NCBI RefSeq assembly: GCF_023704175.1
Contig: NZ_CP084530.1
Location: 918,501 to 982,500 of the forward strand
Direction: 5' to 3'
Length of the DNA stretch: 64,000 nt
Origin: Paenibacillus sp. YPG26
Lineage (GTDB): Bacteria; Bacillota; Bacilli; Paenibacillales; Paenibacillaceae
Part shown: piece after piece, positions 9,152-17,402 of the stretch
Layout of the letters: every line of letters begins with the position of its first letter
Position numbering within the stretch: the stretch's first letter is position 1
The notes under the pieces: model-generated
Databases searched by the model: none
What the model saw: only the letters and a program-made list of their open reading frames with translations
Told to the model about the DNA's origin: nothing
Translations under genes and position numbers: made by a program

Positions 9152-9180
9152 TTGCGGGGGGGACAAGGTACCGATATAAT
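9152..9180 (+). promoter_or_regulatory. SigA-type promoter for the tsaE operon
   Basis: TTGCGG (9152-9157), a 17-nt spacer and a perfect TATAAT (9175-9180) lie about 58 bp before the tsaE start, in the divergent gap after ku. Confidence 0.6.
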
Positions 9181-9237
9181 GAGAACAGATGTATGGGTAT
9201 GTAAATGAAGGATGAATGGATAAAGGTGGTTTATCCC

Positions 9238-9729
9238 ATGGAATTTGACAAGGAAGCAGCAGATCTTATCCTGCAGGCGAATGATCTGGCAGATACCGAG
9301 AGACTGGCCGCATTTCTGGCTGATCGGGCGCAGCCTGGAACGGTTATAGCGCTCGATGGTGATCTGGGGGCAGGAAAGACCGCGTTCTCCCAGCTGTTCG
9401 CCAAGCACCTCAAGGTTGAACAGCAGGTGAACAGCCCTACTTTCACTATTATTAAGGAATATGAGGGCAGACTGCCCTTTTATCATATGGATGTATACCG
9501 GCTGTCACTGGAAGAAGCGGACGAGCTGGGGCTGGAGGAATACTTCGAAGGCCAGGGTGTCACGCTTGTGGAATGGGCGAGCCTGATTGGGGAGCTTCTG
9601 CCTTCCTGCTATCTGCAGATGTATCTTGAGGTTACGGGCATGAATGAGCGGCGGATTTATTTGAAGGCGCAGGGGGCACCTTATGGGCAATGGCTTCCGG
9701 ATCTAAAGAGAGAATGGGGAACTGTATGA
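9238..9729 (+). CDS. tsaE: TsaE, t6A tRNA modification ATPase
   Basis: P-loop ATPase that works with TsaB and TsaD to transfer threonylcarbamoyl onto A37 of ANN-decoding tRNAs. Walker A GDLGAGKT lies near residues 41-48, followed by the family stretch VNSPTFTIIKEYEG and YHMDVYRL. ATG 9238 has AAAGGTGG at proper spacing, whereas the in-frame ATG at 9205 has none, giving 163 residues. First gene of tsaE-tsaB-rimI-tsaD; only 1 bp separates its stop from the tsaB start. Confidence 0.94.
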   Translation: MEFDKEAADLILQANDLADTERLAAFLADRAQPGTVIALDGDLGAGKTAFSQLFAKHLKVEQQVNSPTFTIIKEYEGRLPFYHMDVYRLSLEEADELGLEEYFEGQGVTLVEWASLIGELLPSCYLQMYLEVTGMNERRIYLKAQGAPYGQWLPDLKREWGTV

Positions 9730-9730
9730 A

Positions 9731-10582
9731 ATGATGAGTAACAATTCAGGAGAGCCGCGTTATACGCTTACCTTCGATTCGTCTACGGCTTCGCTGGCTG
9801 TAGCCGCTATGGATGGCGGCCGGCTGCTGGCTGAGCGCAATATTACCGCCGAGCGGAATCACTCGGTGCATTTGATCACCGCGATCCAGGAGGTGCTTGC
9901 GGAGGCCGGCCTTGCGAAGAGCCAGCTTGGCGGCATCGGAACCGGAATCGGTCCGGGGTCCTACACGGGCATCCGGATCGCCGTGACCACGGCCAAGACC
10001 CTGGCGTGGTCCATGGGTCTGCCGGTGGCGGGCATCTCCAGCCTCGCCGCCCTGGGCCTTGGCGGCTGGGCCGCCGGCACGGGCCAGCCGCCCGCGGCCT
10101 TCGAAGCTGCGGCAGGGCGCCGCAGCGAGTCCCCGCCAGCAGCCGCTGCGCAGGCTGCTGCGGGCAGGGCCCCAGCGGAATGGATCATTCCGCTGATGGA
10201 TGCACGGCGCGGTCAAGTGTATACCGCGCTGTTCGAGGCGGCGCCGGGCGAGCTGCCCCGGCGCCTGGCGCCGGATGGCATCCGGCTGATGGAGCGCTGG
10301 GTTACAGCGCTTGCCGGACGCCTGGAGGCGCTCGCGCCAGAGGCGCGGCCGTCCGCCGTGTGGTTCACCGGCGAGACGGAGGTGCACGGCGCGGCCGCGG
10401 AGGCGCTCCGCCCGCTGCTGGGCGGGCGGCTTGAGACGCGGCCTTACGTGCTTGAGGGCGCTTGGGCCGGTCTGCTGGGCGCGGACCGGCTCCTGCGCGG
10501 CGAATCGGACGAGGTGCATTCGCTCGTCCCGAATTATACCCAGCTTGCGGAAGCGGAAGCGAATCTGCTTCGCGGCGTGTAA
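9731..10582 (+). CDS. tsaB: TsaB, t6A modification scaffold protein, Ala-rich insert
   Basis: Inactive ASKHA-fold partner of TsaD in the threonylcarbamoyl-transfer complex. The N-terminal half is typical: LTFDSSTASLAVA, GIGTGIGPGSYTGIRI and TAKTLAWSMGLPVAGISSL. From about residue 110 it differs from short homologues by an Ala/Pro/Gly-rich segment (about residues 112-150) before WIIPLMDARRGQVYTALF, making 283 residues. The DNA from about 10020 to 10560 is far richer in G+C than its neighbours. ATG 9731 or 9734 could be used. Confidence 0.92.
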   Translation: MMSNNSGEPRYTLTFDSSTASLAVAAMDGGRLLAERNITAERNHSVHLITAIQEVLAEAGLAKSQLGGIGTGIGPGSYTGIRIAVTTAKTLAWSMGLPVAGISSLAALGLGGWAAGTGQPPAAFEAAAGRRSESPPAAAAQAAAGRAPAEWIIPLMDARRGQVYTALFEAAPGELPRRLAPDGIRLMERWVTALAGRLEALAPEARPSAVWFTGETEVHGAAAEALRPLLGGRLETRPYVLEGAWAGLLGADRLLRGESDEVHSLVPNYTQLAEAEANLLRGV

Positions 10583-10596
10583 GGGGGGAATCGGAT

Positions 10597-11124
10597 ATGG
10601 AAGCAGAACAAGCGGGCAGCCTGCAGTCCGGTGACGGAATCCGGTTCCGTCCCATGACGCTTGAGGATATTCCGGATGTGATGATTATTGAACATGAATC
10701 CTTTACGCTGCCCTGGACGGAGAATGCGTTCCACAGCGAGATGACGCAGAATCATTTTGCCAAATATATCATTATGGAGAAGGACGGAGTTCCGATCGGT
10801 TATGCGGGCATGTGGACGGTGGTGGATGAAGCCCATGTGACCAATATTGCGGTGCGCTCCGCTTACCGCGGCCAGCATCTGGGGGAGAGGCTAATGCGGG
10901 AGATGATGCTTCTGGCCGGGAGAATAGGGATGACCAGGATGACCCTGGAAGCCCGTGTCTCCAACACGGTGGCCCAATCCCTGTACGGCAAGCTTGGCTT
11001 CCGCCCGGTAGGACTGCGCAAAGGCTATTATTCAGACAATCAGGAGGATGCGCTGATTATGTGGTGCGATCTGCCTGATGATATTGTTGCCCAACATGGG
11101 GAAGGAAGCGAATGGGACTTATGA
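10597..11124 (+). CDS. rimI: RimI-type ribosomal S18 alanine N-acetyltransferase
   Basis: GNAT-fold acetyltransferase expected to acetylate the N-terminus of ribosomal protein S18. The 175 residues carry the family start IRFRPMTLEDIPDVMIIEHE, the acetyl-CoA loop RSAYRGQHLGERLM and the C-terminal SLYGKLGFRPVGLRKGYY. ATG 10597 is set by AGGGGGGAA upstream; the frame extends further 5' through GC-rich tsaB sequence without a usable start. Its 3' end overlaps tsaD by 13 bp, so the two are probably translationally coupled. Confidence 0.93.
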   Translation: MEAEQAGSLQSGDGIRFRPMTLEDIPDVMIIEHESFTLPWTENAFHSEMTQNHFAKYIIMEKDGVPIGYAGMWTVVDEAHVTNIAVRSAYRGQHLGERLMREMMLLAGRIGMTRMTLEARVSNTVAQSLYGKLGFRPVGLRKGYYSDNQEDALIMWCDLPDDIVAQHGEGSEWDL

Positions 11125-12170
11125 GTGGATTGGATACAAAGTTAGTAGAGGACAGCTTCATTCTGGCTGTGGAGACAAGCTGTGACGAGACTTCCGTATC
11201 GGTCGTCAAGAACGGGCGGGAAGTGCTCTCCAACCTCATTTTCAGCCAGATCGAGACACACAAAGCCTTCGGCGGCGTCGTACCTGAAGTCGCCTCCCGC
11301 AAACATGTCGAGAGTATTACTATGATGCTTCAGGAGGCTGTTCAGCAGTCGGGCATCTCACCAGACAAGCTCTCCGCGGTTGCCGTGACACAGGGCCCTG
11401 GTCTGGTGGGCGCACTGCTTGTAGGGATTATGGCGGCGAAGAGTCTGGCCTTTGCACTCGACAAGCCTTTGATAGGCACCCATCATATTGCGGGGCATAT
11501 CTATGCGAACCGTCTGGTTCAGGAGATCTCGTATCCAAGCATCGCGCTGGTCGTATCCGGCGGGCATACAGAGCTTGTCCATATGGAGAGCGAAGGGCAG
11601 TTCAAATTAATCGGCCGGACACGGGATGATGCGGTAGGAGAGGCTTATGATAAAGTTGCTCGGGCGCTGGGCTTCCCTTATCCGGGTGGTCCTTATGTTG
11701 ACCGGCTTGCGCATGAGGCTGAGAATTCGGCAGAGCTTCCCCGTTCCTGGCTTGAGCCGGACTCGTTTGACTTTAGCTTCAGCGGTCTCAAGTCCGCGGT
11801 GCTGAATGTGCTCAACCAGACAAAGATGCGGGGCGAGACCCCGGATATTCCCGCCATTGCCCGCGGGTTCCAGGAATCGGTCATTGAGGTGTTGGTCGAG
11901 AAAGCGATCCGGGCCATGCGGTTAACCGGAGCTGCCGAGCTTCTGCTCTGCGGGGGAGTGGCGGCGAACCGGGGGCTGCGTGAGGCCTTGACCGCACGCT
12001 GTGAACGTGAAGGCATCACGCTGAGAATTCCGCCGCTTGCGTATTGCACGGATAATGCGGCTATGATCGGTGCGGCTGCTTACTTGAAGCTTGTGCATGG
12101 CGAGTTCGCACCGCAGACCATGAAGGCGGAGCCGGGACTATCGCTCGAAGAATGGTCGGTCGGCAATTAA
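11112..12170 (+). CDS. tsaD: TsaD, tRNA A37 threonylcarbamoyltransferase
   Basis: Catalytic subunit that moves the threonylcarbamoyl group from its adenylate to A37 of tRNA (formerly Gcp). Metal ligands are in HHIAGH (near residue 120), nucleotide binding in VVSGGHTEL and GVAANRGLR, and the N-terminus is the family ILAVETSCDETSVSVV. The length of 352 is slightly above the usual 340. ATG 11112 has GGAAGG 5 nt upstream inside rimI. Last gene of the operon; a terminator follows at 12190. Confidence 0.96.
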   Translation: MGLMSGLDTKLVEDSFILAVETSCDETSVSVVKNGREVLSNLIFSQIETHKAFGGVVPEVASRKHVESITMMLQEAVQQSGISPDKLSAVAVTQGPGLVGALLVGIMAAKSLAFALDKPLIGTHHIAGHIYANRLVQEISYPSIALVVSGGHTELVHMESEGQFKLIGRTRDDAVGEAYDKVARALGFPYPGGPYVDRLAHEAENSAELPRSWLEPDSFDFSFSGLKSAVLNVLNQTKMRGETPDIPAIARGFQESVIEVLVEKAIRAMRLTGAAELLLCGGVAANRGLREALTARCEREGITLRIPPLAYCTDNAAMIGAAAYLKLVHGEFAPQTMKAEPGLSLEEWSVGN

Positions 12171-12189
12171 ATATGAACTTACACCATGT

Positions 12190-12220
12190 CCATCCTGATC
12201 AACGCAGGATGGGCTTTTGT
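12190..12220 (+). terminator. Terminator of the tsaE-tsaB-rimI-tsaD operon
   Basis: Perfect 8-bp stem CCATCCTG (12190-12197) / CAGGATGG (12205-12212), 7-nt loop, then gcttttgt, 20 nt after the tsaD stop. Confidence 0.75.
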
Positions 12221-12267
12221 CTATATCCAGTAGGAATACAAATTCAATCTAATCGGAGGTGCTGAAT

Positions 12268-13056
12268 ATGAATCTGGGTCTATCAGGAAGATCCGTTTTT
12301 GTGGCTGCGGCAAGCAAAGGATTAGGCAGAGCCAGTGCGCTTGCTTTTGCCCGGGAAGGGGCACTTGTAACCATAGCAAGCCGAAATCAGGAGCAGCTTA
12401 GCCATGCCAGGGAGGAGATTCTCAAAGCAACCGGGTACACAGTGAATACCGTCTGTATGGACGTTACTGATGAGAAGGATATCCGCCAGGCCATCAAGAC
12501 AGCGGCAGAGTCCCAGGGAGGTCTGGATGTGGTGGTCACCAATGCCGGTGGACCGCCGGGAGGAACCTTTGCCGATATGAGCGATGAAGATTGGCAGAGA
12601 GGATTTGAACTGAATTTGCTCAGTGTAATCCGCATGATCCGGGAAGCGGTCCCTTATATGAGGTCAGCGGGTGGAGGAAGGATCGTCAATCTGGCATCGA
12701 CTTCGATCAAGCAGCCGATTCCGGGACTCATCCTGTCGAATGTGTTCCGTGCGGGTGTTCAATCACTTACTAAGACACTCGCGGAGGAGCTGGCGAAGGA
12801 TGGGATTCTAATTAATACGATTGCTCCTGGACGTATTGCTACAGACCGGATCACCGAGCTGGATACTGCCCGCGCGGAGAAGAAAGGAACTTCTCTGGAA
12901 TCCATCCAGGCTGAAGCTGCTGAGGCTATTCCACTTGGGCGGATGGGGACACCGGAGGAATTTGCCCGACTGGTTGCTTTTTACGGTTCATTTGCCAATA
13001 CCTATGTGACAGGTCAATCCATCATGGTTGATGGAGGGATGCTGAGGGGGCTATAA
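12268..13056 (+). CDS. SDR family oxidoreductase
   Basis: NAD(P)-dependent short-chain dehydrogenase/reductase of unknown substrate. The Rossmann glycine motif is slightly atypical (AAASKGLGRASALAFA), the NAG motif is present (VTNAGGP), and the C-terminal ITGQ-like substrate-loop sequence (YVTGQSIMVDGGML) is intact. The catalytic YxxxK is replaced: after the active-site serines (LASTSIKQPIPGL) the expected Tyr position reads SNVFRAGVQ, so classical catalysis may be lost, as in some divergent SDRs close to Bacillus YkvO/YxbG types. ATG 12268 has GGAGGTG 6 nt upstream. Confidence 0.85.
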   Translation: MNLGLSGRSVFVAAASKGLGRASALAFAREGALVTIASRNQEQLSHAREEILKATGYTVNTVCMDVTDEKDIRQAIKTAAESQGGLDVVVTNAGGPPGGTFADMSDEDWQRGFELNLLSVIRMIREAVPYMRSAGGGRIVNLASTSIKQPIPGLILSNVFRAGVQSLTKTLAEELAKDGILINTIAPGRIATDRITELDTARAEKKGTSLESIQAEAAEAIPLGRMGTPEEFARLVAFYGSFANTYVTGQSIMVDGGMLRGL

Positions 13057-13139
13057 TTAGCCGTCATATTTTTCAAACCTGGATACCTTATTTTACCTTT
13101 GTAGGATAGAATTATAACAAAGGCGAAAGGAGGAATATA

Positions 13140-13604
13140 ATGACCCCTGTTGTATACAAAACAGCCCGGGACCGGTTCTATGTGACTCTGTGGGTGGGCA
13201 CTCTTGTACTGATCACGTTATCGCTGTTTGTACCCCTGCTATTCACCCCAATTGTGTACCTGCAGCTCCTTGTCGTGGGTGTGATTGAGGTGCTTGTGGC
13301 TGGCCTTATCATCTGGCTGGTCGCTGATCTTAAGTATGTGCTGACCAAGGACCACCTTATTGTCAGGGGAGGCTTCATTCAATCAAAAATTAAGTACAGT
13401 GATATTACCAAGGTTACTAGACAACCGAATATCTGGGCAGGTTACCGGATGTTGTTCTCACGGGATGCTATTGAAGTACATTATAGAAATGGACTTTGGA
13501 GCAGCGTAATCATCTCTCCTTTAGAGAAGGAGGCTTTCATAGAAGAGCTTAAGAGCAGGAACTATGGAATCTATGTTGAGCCTCTGGACAATAAGCAGCT
13601 ATAG
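13140..13604 (+). CDS. Membrane protein with bacterial PH domain
   Basis: 154 residues: two hydrophobic helices (about residues 17-35 and 38-62) then a bacterial pleckstrin-homology-like domain starting LKYVLTKDHLIVRGGFIQSKIKYSDI and including the IWAGYRMLFSRDAIEVHY strand pair. This matches the YyaB/SunI-like group (bPH_6), some of which give immunity to bacteriocins; no bacteriocin gene is seen here. The ATG is preceded by AAAGGAGG. It is a single-gene unit between the SDR and GDPD genes. Confidence 0.8.
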   Translation: MTPVVYKTARDRFYVTLWVGTLVLITLSLFVPLLFTPIVYLQLLVVGVIEVLVAGLIIWLVADLKYVLTKDHLIVRGGFIQSKIKYSDITKVTRQPNIWAGYRMLFSRDAIEVHYRNGLWSSVIISPLEKEAFIEELKSRNYGIYVEPLDNKQL

Positions 13605-13681
13605 CTACTGATGATGATAATATGGATTTTACATTGAGAAGCTATAGTGGAGTAAGCATTTATACCTGAGGAGGATGAGAA

Positions 13682-14416
13682 ATGCCCGTTATTAATTTCG
13701 CACACCGGGGGGCGGCAGGTCACTGTCCCGAGAACACCATGGTGTCATTTCTGAGAAGTATTGAGCTTGGTGCTACGGGGATTGAGACCGATGTACAGAT
13801 GACCCGGGATGGCCATCTGGTCCTGATCCATGATGAGACGCTGCAGCGTACAGCCGGATCACCAGAGTGGGTGAAAGATCTGACGCTTGCACAGCTCAAG
13901 CAGAAGGAAGCGGGAGCCTGGTTTCATGAAGATTATCGTGGTGAAGCGATTCCAACGCTTGCGGAGCTGCTTGAGCTTGCGCGGGATCAGGATATTATCG
14001 TGAATCTGGAGCTTAAGAATGGGATTGTGCAGTATCCGGACATTGAGATGAAAGTGATCGAGGAGATCAGAAGGTTCGGCCTTTCCGGGCGGACTATTAT
14101 TTCCAGCTTCAATCACTATTCCCTGGCTCTGTGCAAAAAGCTGGCTCCAGACATACATACCGGTATTTTATATATGGAAGGGCTCTTTGAACCTTGGAAG
14201 TATGCGGCGGGAATTGGCGCAAATGCACTGCACGCTTTCAAGTATGCGGTTACTCCCGAGCTTGCTGCTGAGGCTGCCCGGCATGGGATGCCCTATCATC
14301 CTTTCACGGTGAATGATCCTGAGGAAATGAGGTCTCTTATTCAAGCGGGGGTATCGGGCATAATTACGGACTATCCGGATCGTCTGGCGGAGCTGCTGGC
14401 TTCTCTGGGAGGTTAA
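13682..14416 (+). CDS. Glycerophosphodiester phosphodiesterase
   Basis: Hydrolyses glycerophosphodiesters to glycerol 3-phosphate and an alcohol. The TIM-barrel catalytic set is present: HRGAAGHCPENT near residue 7, ETDVQMTRDGHLVLIHDETL near residues 37-56, and LELKNG near 118. No signal peptide is seen, so the enzyme is probably cytoplasmic. GAGGAGG precedes the ATG. The MFS transporter gene starts 3 bp after its stop, so the two are co-transcribed and the transporter may move a related polyol, phosphodiester or sugar. Confidence 0.93.
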   Translation: MPVINFAHRGAAGHCPENTMVSFLRSIELGATGIETDVQMTRDGHLVLIHDETLQRTAGSPEWVKDLTLAQLKQKEAGAWFHEDYRGEAIPTLAELLELARDQDIIVNLELKNGIVQYPDIEMKVIEEIRRFGLSGRTIISSFNHYSLALCKKLAPDIHTGILYMEGLFEPWKYAAGIGANALHAFKYAVTPELAAEAARHGMPYHPFTVNDPEEMRSLIQAGVSGIITDYPDRLAELLASLGG

Positions 14417-14419
14417 GGG

Positions 14420-15619
14420 ATGAAGAGAACCTGGCTGCTGGGACTTGGTTTTTTTAGCATTAGTCTAACCTGGGCGCTGTACAATGCTTTTGTGCCTTTA
14501 TTTCTTGATGATTATTTAACCAAAGTCTCGATGATCGGCTTTATGATGACCCTTGATAACTATCTGGCTCTGTTCATCCAGCCCTGGATCGGGCACCGAA
14601 GTGATCGGACGCGGACACGATATGGCCGGCGGATGCCTTATCTGCTGATCGGCATGCCGCTTGGAGCGGTATTTGTCACGCTGATTCCATGGTACACGAG
14701 TCTCTTCACGCTGGTGCTGTTCATGGTCCTCATGAACCTCTCGATGAGTCTGTTCCGTTCCCCTACGGTTGCTTTGATGCCGGATATTACCCCGGAGCGG
14801 CAGCGGACCAAGGCGAACGGAATCATTAATTTAATGGGCGGGCTCGGTTCCGTACTCGCATTCGGGGTTGGGTCCGAGCTGTACGGAATTGGCTCTTATG
14901 TGCCATTTGTAGGTGCCGGTGCAGTCATGCTCCTCTCCATGTTCGTACTCAAGCTTGTTATTCAGGAGCCTGAGGCTCTGCAGCAGCCTGGGAATGCGGA
15001 GAAGAAGCCGGCCGTCCGGGTCAAAGAGCAGCTGAATAGAACAACGATTCTGATCCTGCTTGCGATTTTTTTCTGGTTCGTTGCCTACCAAGGGGTTGAA
15101 GCCTTGTTCACCCTGTATGGAACCAAGCACTTGGGCATGTCCGATAAAGCGGCGTCTTCCTCGCTGACGTTCTTCTCCCTGGCCTTTCTGGCCTTTGCGC
15201 TGCCGAGCGGCTGGCTTGGTGCGAAGTATGGCAAGAAGCGGATGATCCTGGCAGGAGTGATCGGGTTGCTTCTGGTCTTCGGCGCAATCATTTTTGTACA
15301 GTCAGCCCTGGTGCTTAGAATTCTGCTTATTGTGGGGGGAATCTTCTGGGCATGCATCAACATCAACTCGTACCCCTGGGTGGTCTCGACGGGTAGGGAG
15401 GAGAGCATAGGCACAAGAACAGGTCTCTATTACCTGGTCTCCTCGCTTGCGGCTATTATCTCTCCTCCACTTCTGGGATTGCTGATGGATCTGCTCGGTT
15501 ATCAGATGCTGTTCATTGCGGCTTCCTCAGGACTTGTGCTGGCATTCATATGCCTTCTGGCTGTAAGAGAAGACTACGTTCAGCCTCATGCGGCTAAGTC
15601 TTCTGCCTCGTCGCTATGA
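14420..15619 (+). CDS. MFS transporter, SLC45/GPH-like sugar carrier type
   Basis: Twelve-helix major facilitator protein of 399 residues. The loop 2-3 signature is GHRSDRTRTRYGRRMPYLLIG, typical of the SLC45-like sugar/cation symporter branch; helix 1 has the matching SISLTWALYNAFVPLFL. A Lys-rich central loop (about residues 190-205) separates the two halves. Likely substrate is a sugar or glycoside, not proven. It directly follows the phosphodiesterase gene. Confidence 0.88.
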   Translation: MKRTWLLGLGFFSISLTWALYNAFVPLFLDDYLTKVSMIGFMMTLDNYLALFIQPWIGHRSDRTRTRYGRRMPYLLIGMPLGAVFVTLIPWYTSLFTLVLFMVLMNLSMSLFRSPTVALMPDITPERQRTKANGIINLMGGLGSVLAFGVGSELYGIGSYVPFVGAGAVMLLSMFVLKLVIQEPEALQQPGNAEKKPAVRVKEQLNRTTILILLAIFFWFVAYQGVEALFTLYGTKHLGMSDKAASSSLTFFSLAFLAFALPSGWLGAKYGKKRMILAGVIGLLLVFGAIIFVQSALVLRILLIVGGIFWACININSYPWVVSTGREESIGTRTGLYYLVSSLAAIISPPLLGLLMDLLGYQMLFIAASSGLVLAFICLLAVREDYVQPHAAKSSASSL

Positions 15620-15661
15620 ACTGGTTAATAAGGTATTACATATATAGAAAGGGTGGAGCAT

Positions 15662-16240
15662 ATGGATAGCGGTCAAATTTATCTGGATAGTATCAGAAGT
15701 CAATTCAGGTATTATAAAGAGCTTGGGGAGCAGGCCATCGAGCAGCTGGAGCCGGAACAGCTGTTCACGGCTTATAATGATGATACCAACAGTATTGCAA
15801 CGATAGTCAAGCATTTGAGCGGAAATATGCTGTCCAGATGGACTCATTTCTTGACAGAAGATGGGGAGAAGCCTTGGAGGGACCGCGACGAGGAATTTGT
15901 ACATGATATCATCGTGGACAAAGAAGAACTTATGAGAAAGTGGGAAGCTGGCTGGGCTTGCCTGTTTGGGGCATTGGATGATCTGCGCCCCGATCAACTG
16001 CTCGGGACTATCTATATCCGCAATGAAGGACAGACCGTGATGGAAGCGGTCAACCGGCAGCTGGCCCATTATCCTTACCATGTCGGGCAGATCATCTATG
16101 CGGCCAAGCTGCTCAAGCATGGAAGCTGGCTTAGCTTGACCATACCGCGGAACAGCTCCGGGTCTGATCATGCGGAGCAATTCTCTAATGATACGGTAGT
16201 TAGAAACTTCACGGTAGAAGAGCTGAAGAAGCACGAGTAG
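15662..16240 (+). CDS. DinB-like DUF1572 family protein
   Basis: Predicted four-helix-bundle protein of the DinB/YfiT superfamily, DUF1572 branch. The three metal-ligand-like histidines are at IVKHLSGNML, the MEAVNRQLAHYPYHVGQI segment (two His). Members are thought to be metal-dependent thiol transferases, but the activity here is unknown. ATG 15662 is preceded by AAAGGGTGG; a GTG 9 nt upstream lies inside that site. A strong terminator follows the stop directly. Confidence 0.85.
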   Translation: MDSGQIYLDSIRSQFRYYKELGEQAIEQLEPEQLFTAYNDDTNSIATIVKHLSGNMLSRWTHFLTEDGEKPWRDRDEEFVHDIIVDKEELMRKWEAGWACLFGALDDLRPDQLLGTIYIRNEGQTVMEAVNRQLAHYPYHVGQIIYAAKLLKHGSWLSLTIPRNSSGSDHAEQFSNDTVVRNFTVEELKKHE

Positions 16241-16254
16241 CGCCAAGAAGTATG

Positions 16255-16292
16255 ATAGACCGAAGCCCGAACAGGCTTCGGTCTATTTGCGT
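16255..16292 (+). terminator. Strong hairpin terminator
   Basis: Perfect 13-bp stem (16255-16267 with 16274-16286) around the loop cgaaca, then ttgcgtt. Confidence 0.8.
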
Positions 16293-16463
16293 TACGAAGT
16301 ATTTTATCAATATATTCTATAAATCTCACTACATAGATTACAACTCACGGAAAAACATGTATAATTATGGAAAATGGGTTAGATACTTGAATTCCTCGCT
16401 TATCATAAAGTCATTTGTAAAGTCTGATCCTGACTAATATAATGACAGAAAGGCTGTGCAGCC

Positions 16464-16880
16464 ATGGATAACACTTTCAGATTCGGACCTGATGTTTGGT
16501 TGGAGTTCCTGGATGGGGTTCCCTTGTGGTCTAAGATTTTTGGGGGTACACTGCTGGTTGTTATGATAGGCACCTTTGCGTATGCTATCATTAAAGGGTT
16601 AATGGTATGGTCGGCTAACAACAGCAAGAGCATGTTAACGAAGCAAGCTGTGGTTGTGTCGAAGAGAACGGAAGTGTGGGAAGGTGTTGGGAACACGGCT
16701 CCCTCCACGAATTACTATATAACATTTGAGCTCGAGAACGGAGCCCGGATGGAATTTCAGATGGCCGCACGCGAATTCGGTCTGCTGGTTGAGAAGGATG
16801 AAGGTGAGATTACCTATCAGGGCGGGCGATTCATGAACTTCAATCGGAGAATGAAAGGGAAATACACACAATATGTCTAA
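16464..16880 (+). CDS. DUF2500 family membrane protein
   Basis: 138 residues with one transmembrane helix (about residues 24-46) followed by a beta-rich domain; KQAVVVSKRTEVW and the TNYYITFELENGARMEF strand pair are typical of DUF2500. The domain is predicted to face outward or sit at the membrane surface; function is unknown. AGAAAGG precedes the ATG. Its last 8 bp overlap the following GNAT gene, so translation is probably coupled. Confidence 0.85.
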   Translation: MDNTFRFGPDVWLEFLDGVPLWSKIFGGTLLVVMIGTFAYAIIKGLMVWSANNSKSMLTKQAVVVSKRTEVWEGVGNTAPSTNYYITFELENGARMEFQMAAREFGLLVEKDEGEITYQGGRFMNFNRRMKGKYTQYV

Positions 16881-17340
16881 TAACTACAGAGTGTATCAGG
16901 CAACTATAGAAGATTTGAATGAACTTGCTGAATTGTTCAACAAGTATAGAGTCTTTTATGGGCAGGCCCCCGACCTAGAGGGAGCACGGAACTTCTTGTT
17001 CGATCGCTTTGAGCATCAGGAATCTATTATTCTCTGTGCGAAGGCTGACCCTGCAGAACAACTGCTTGGATTCATACAGCTGTATCCGCTGTTCTCTTCG
17101 ATCTCCATGAGACGGCTGCTGCTTCTGAACGATTTGTATGTTGATGAGTTCTGCCGGAAGCAGGGAATCGGTCAACTGCTGCTGGACGCGGCCAAGGATT
17201 ATGCGGAGAAGGTTCGTGCCAAAGGGCTGCAGTTATCCACTGCGTTAACGAATAGCACGGCACAATCTCTGTATGAGAAGAACGGATATGTCAGAGACAA
17301 CGAGTTCTATCATTACTTCCTGGGACTTCAGCCGGTATAA
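16873..17340 (+). CDS. GNAT family N-acetyltransferase
   Basis: 155-residue acetyl-CoA-dependent acetyltransferase of unknown substrate. The acetyl-CoA loop is EFCRKQGIGQLLLDAA (about residues 94-109) and the C-terminal motif is NSTAQSLYEKNGYVRD. The ATG overlaps the end of the DUF2500 gene (ATGTCTAATAA). It is convergent with the YqcI/YcgG gene; no clear hairpin is seen in the 62-bp gap. Confidence 0.9.
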   Translation: MSNNYRVYQATIEDLNELAELFNKYRVFYGQAPDLEGARNFLFDRFEHQESIILCAKADPAEQLLGFIQLYPLFSSISMRRLLLLNDLYVDEFCRKQGIGQLLLDAAKDYAEKVRAKGLQLSTALTNSTAQSLYEKNGYVRDNEFYHYFLGLQPV

Positions 17341-17402
17341 GGGAGATCTGACTCTAGCTCGAGGACCAATAAGAAGGAAGTACGTAACAGCGCCGAAGTC
17401 GC

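Noticed and set aside
9746-10655. Several long frames in GC-rich tsaB
   Set aside because: High G+C removes stop codons in all frames; only the tsaB and rimI frames have homology.
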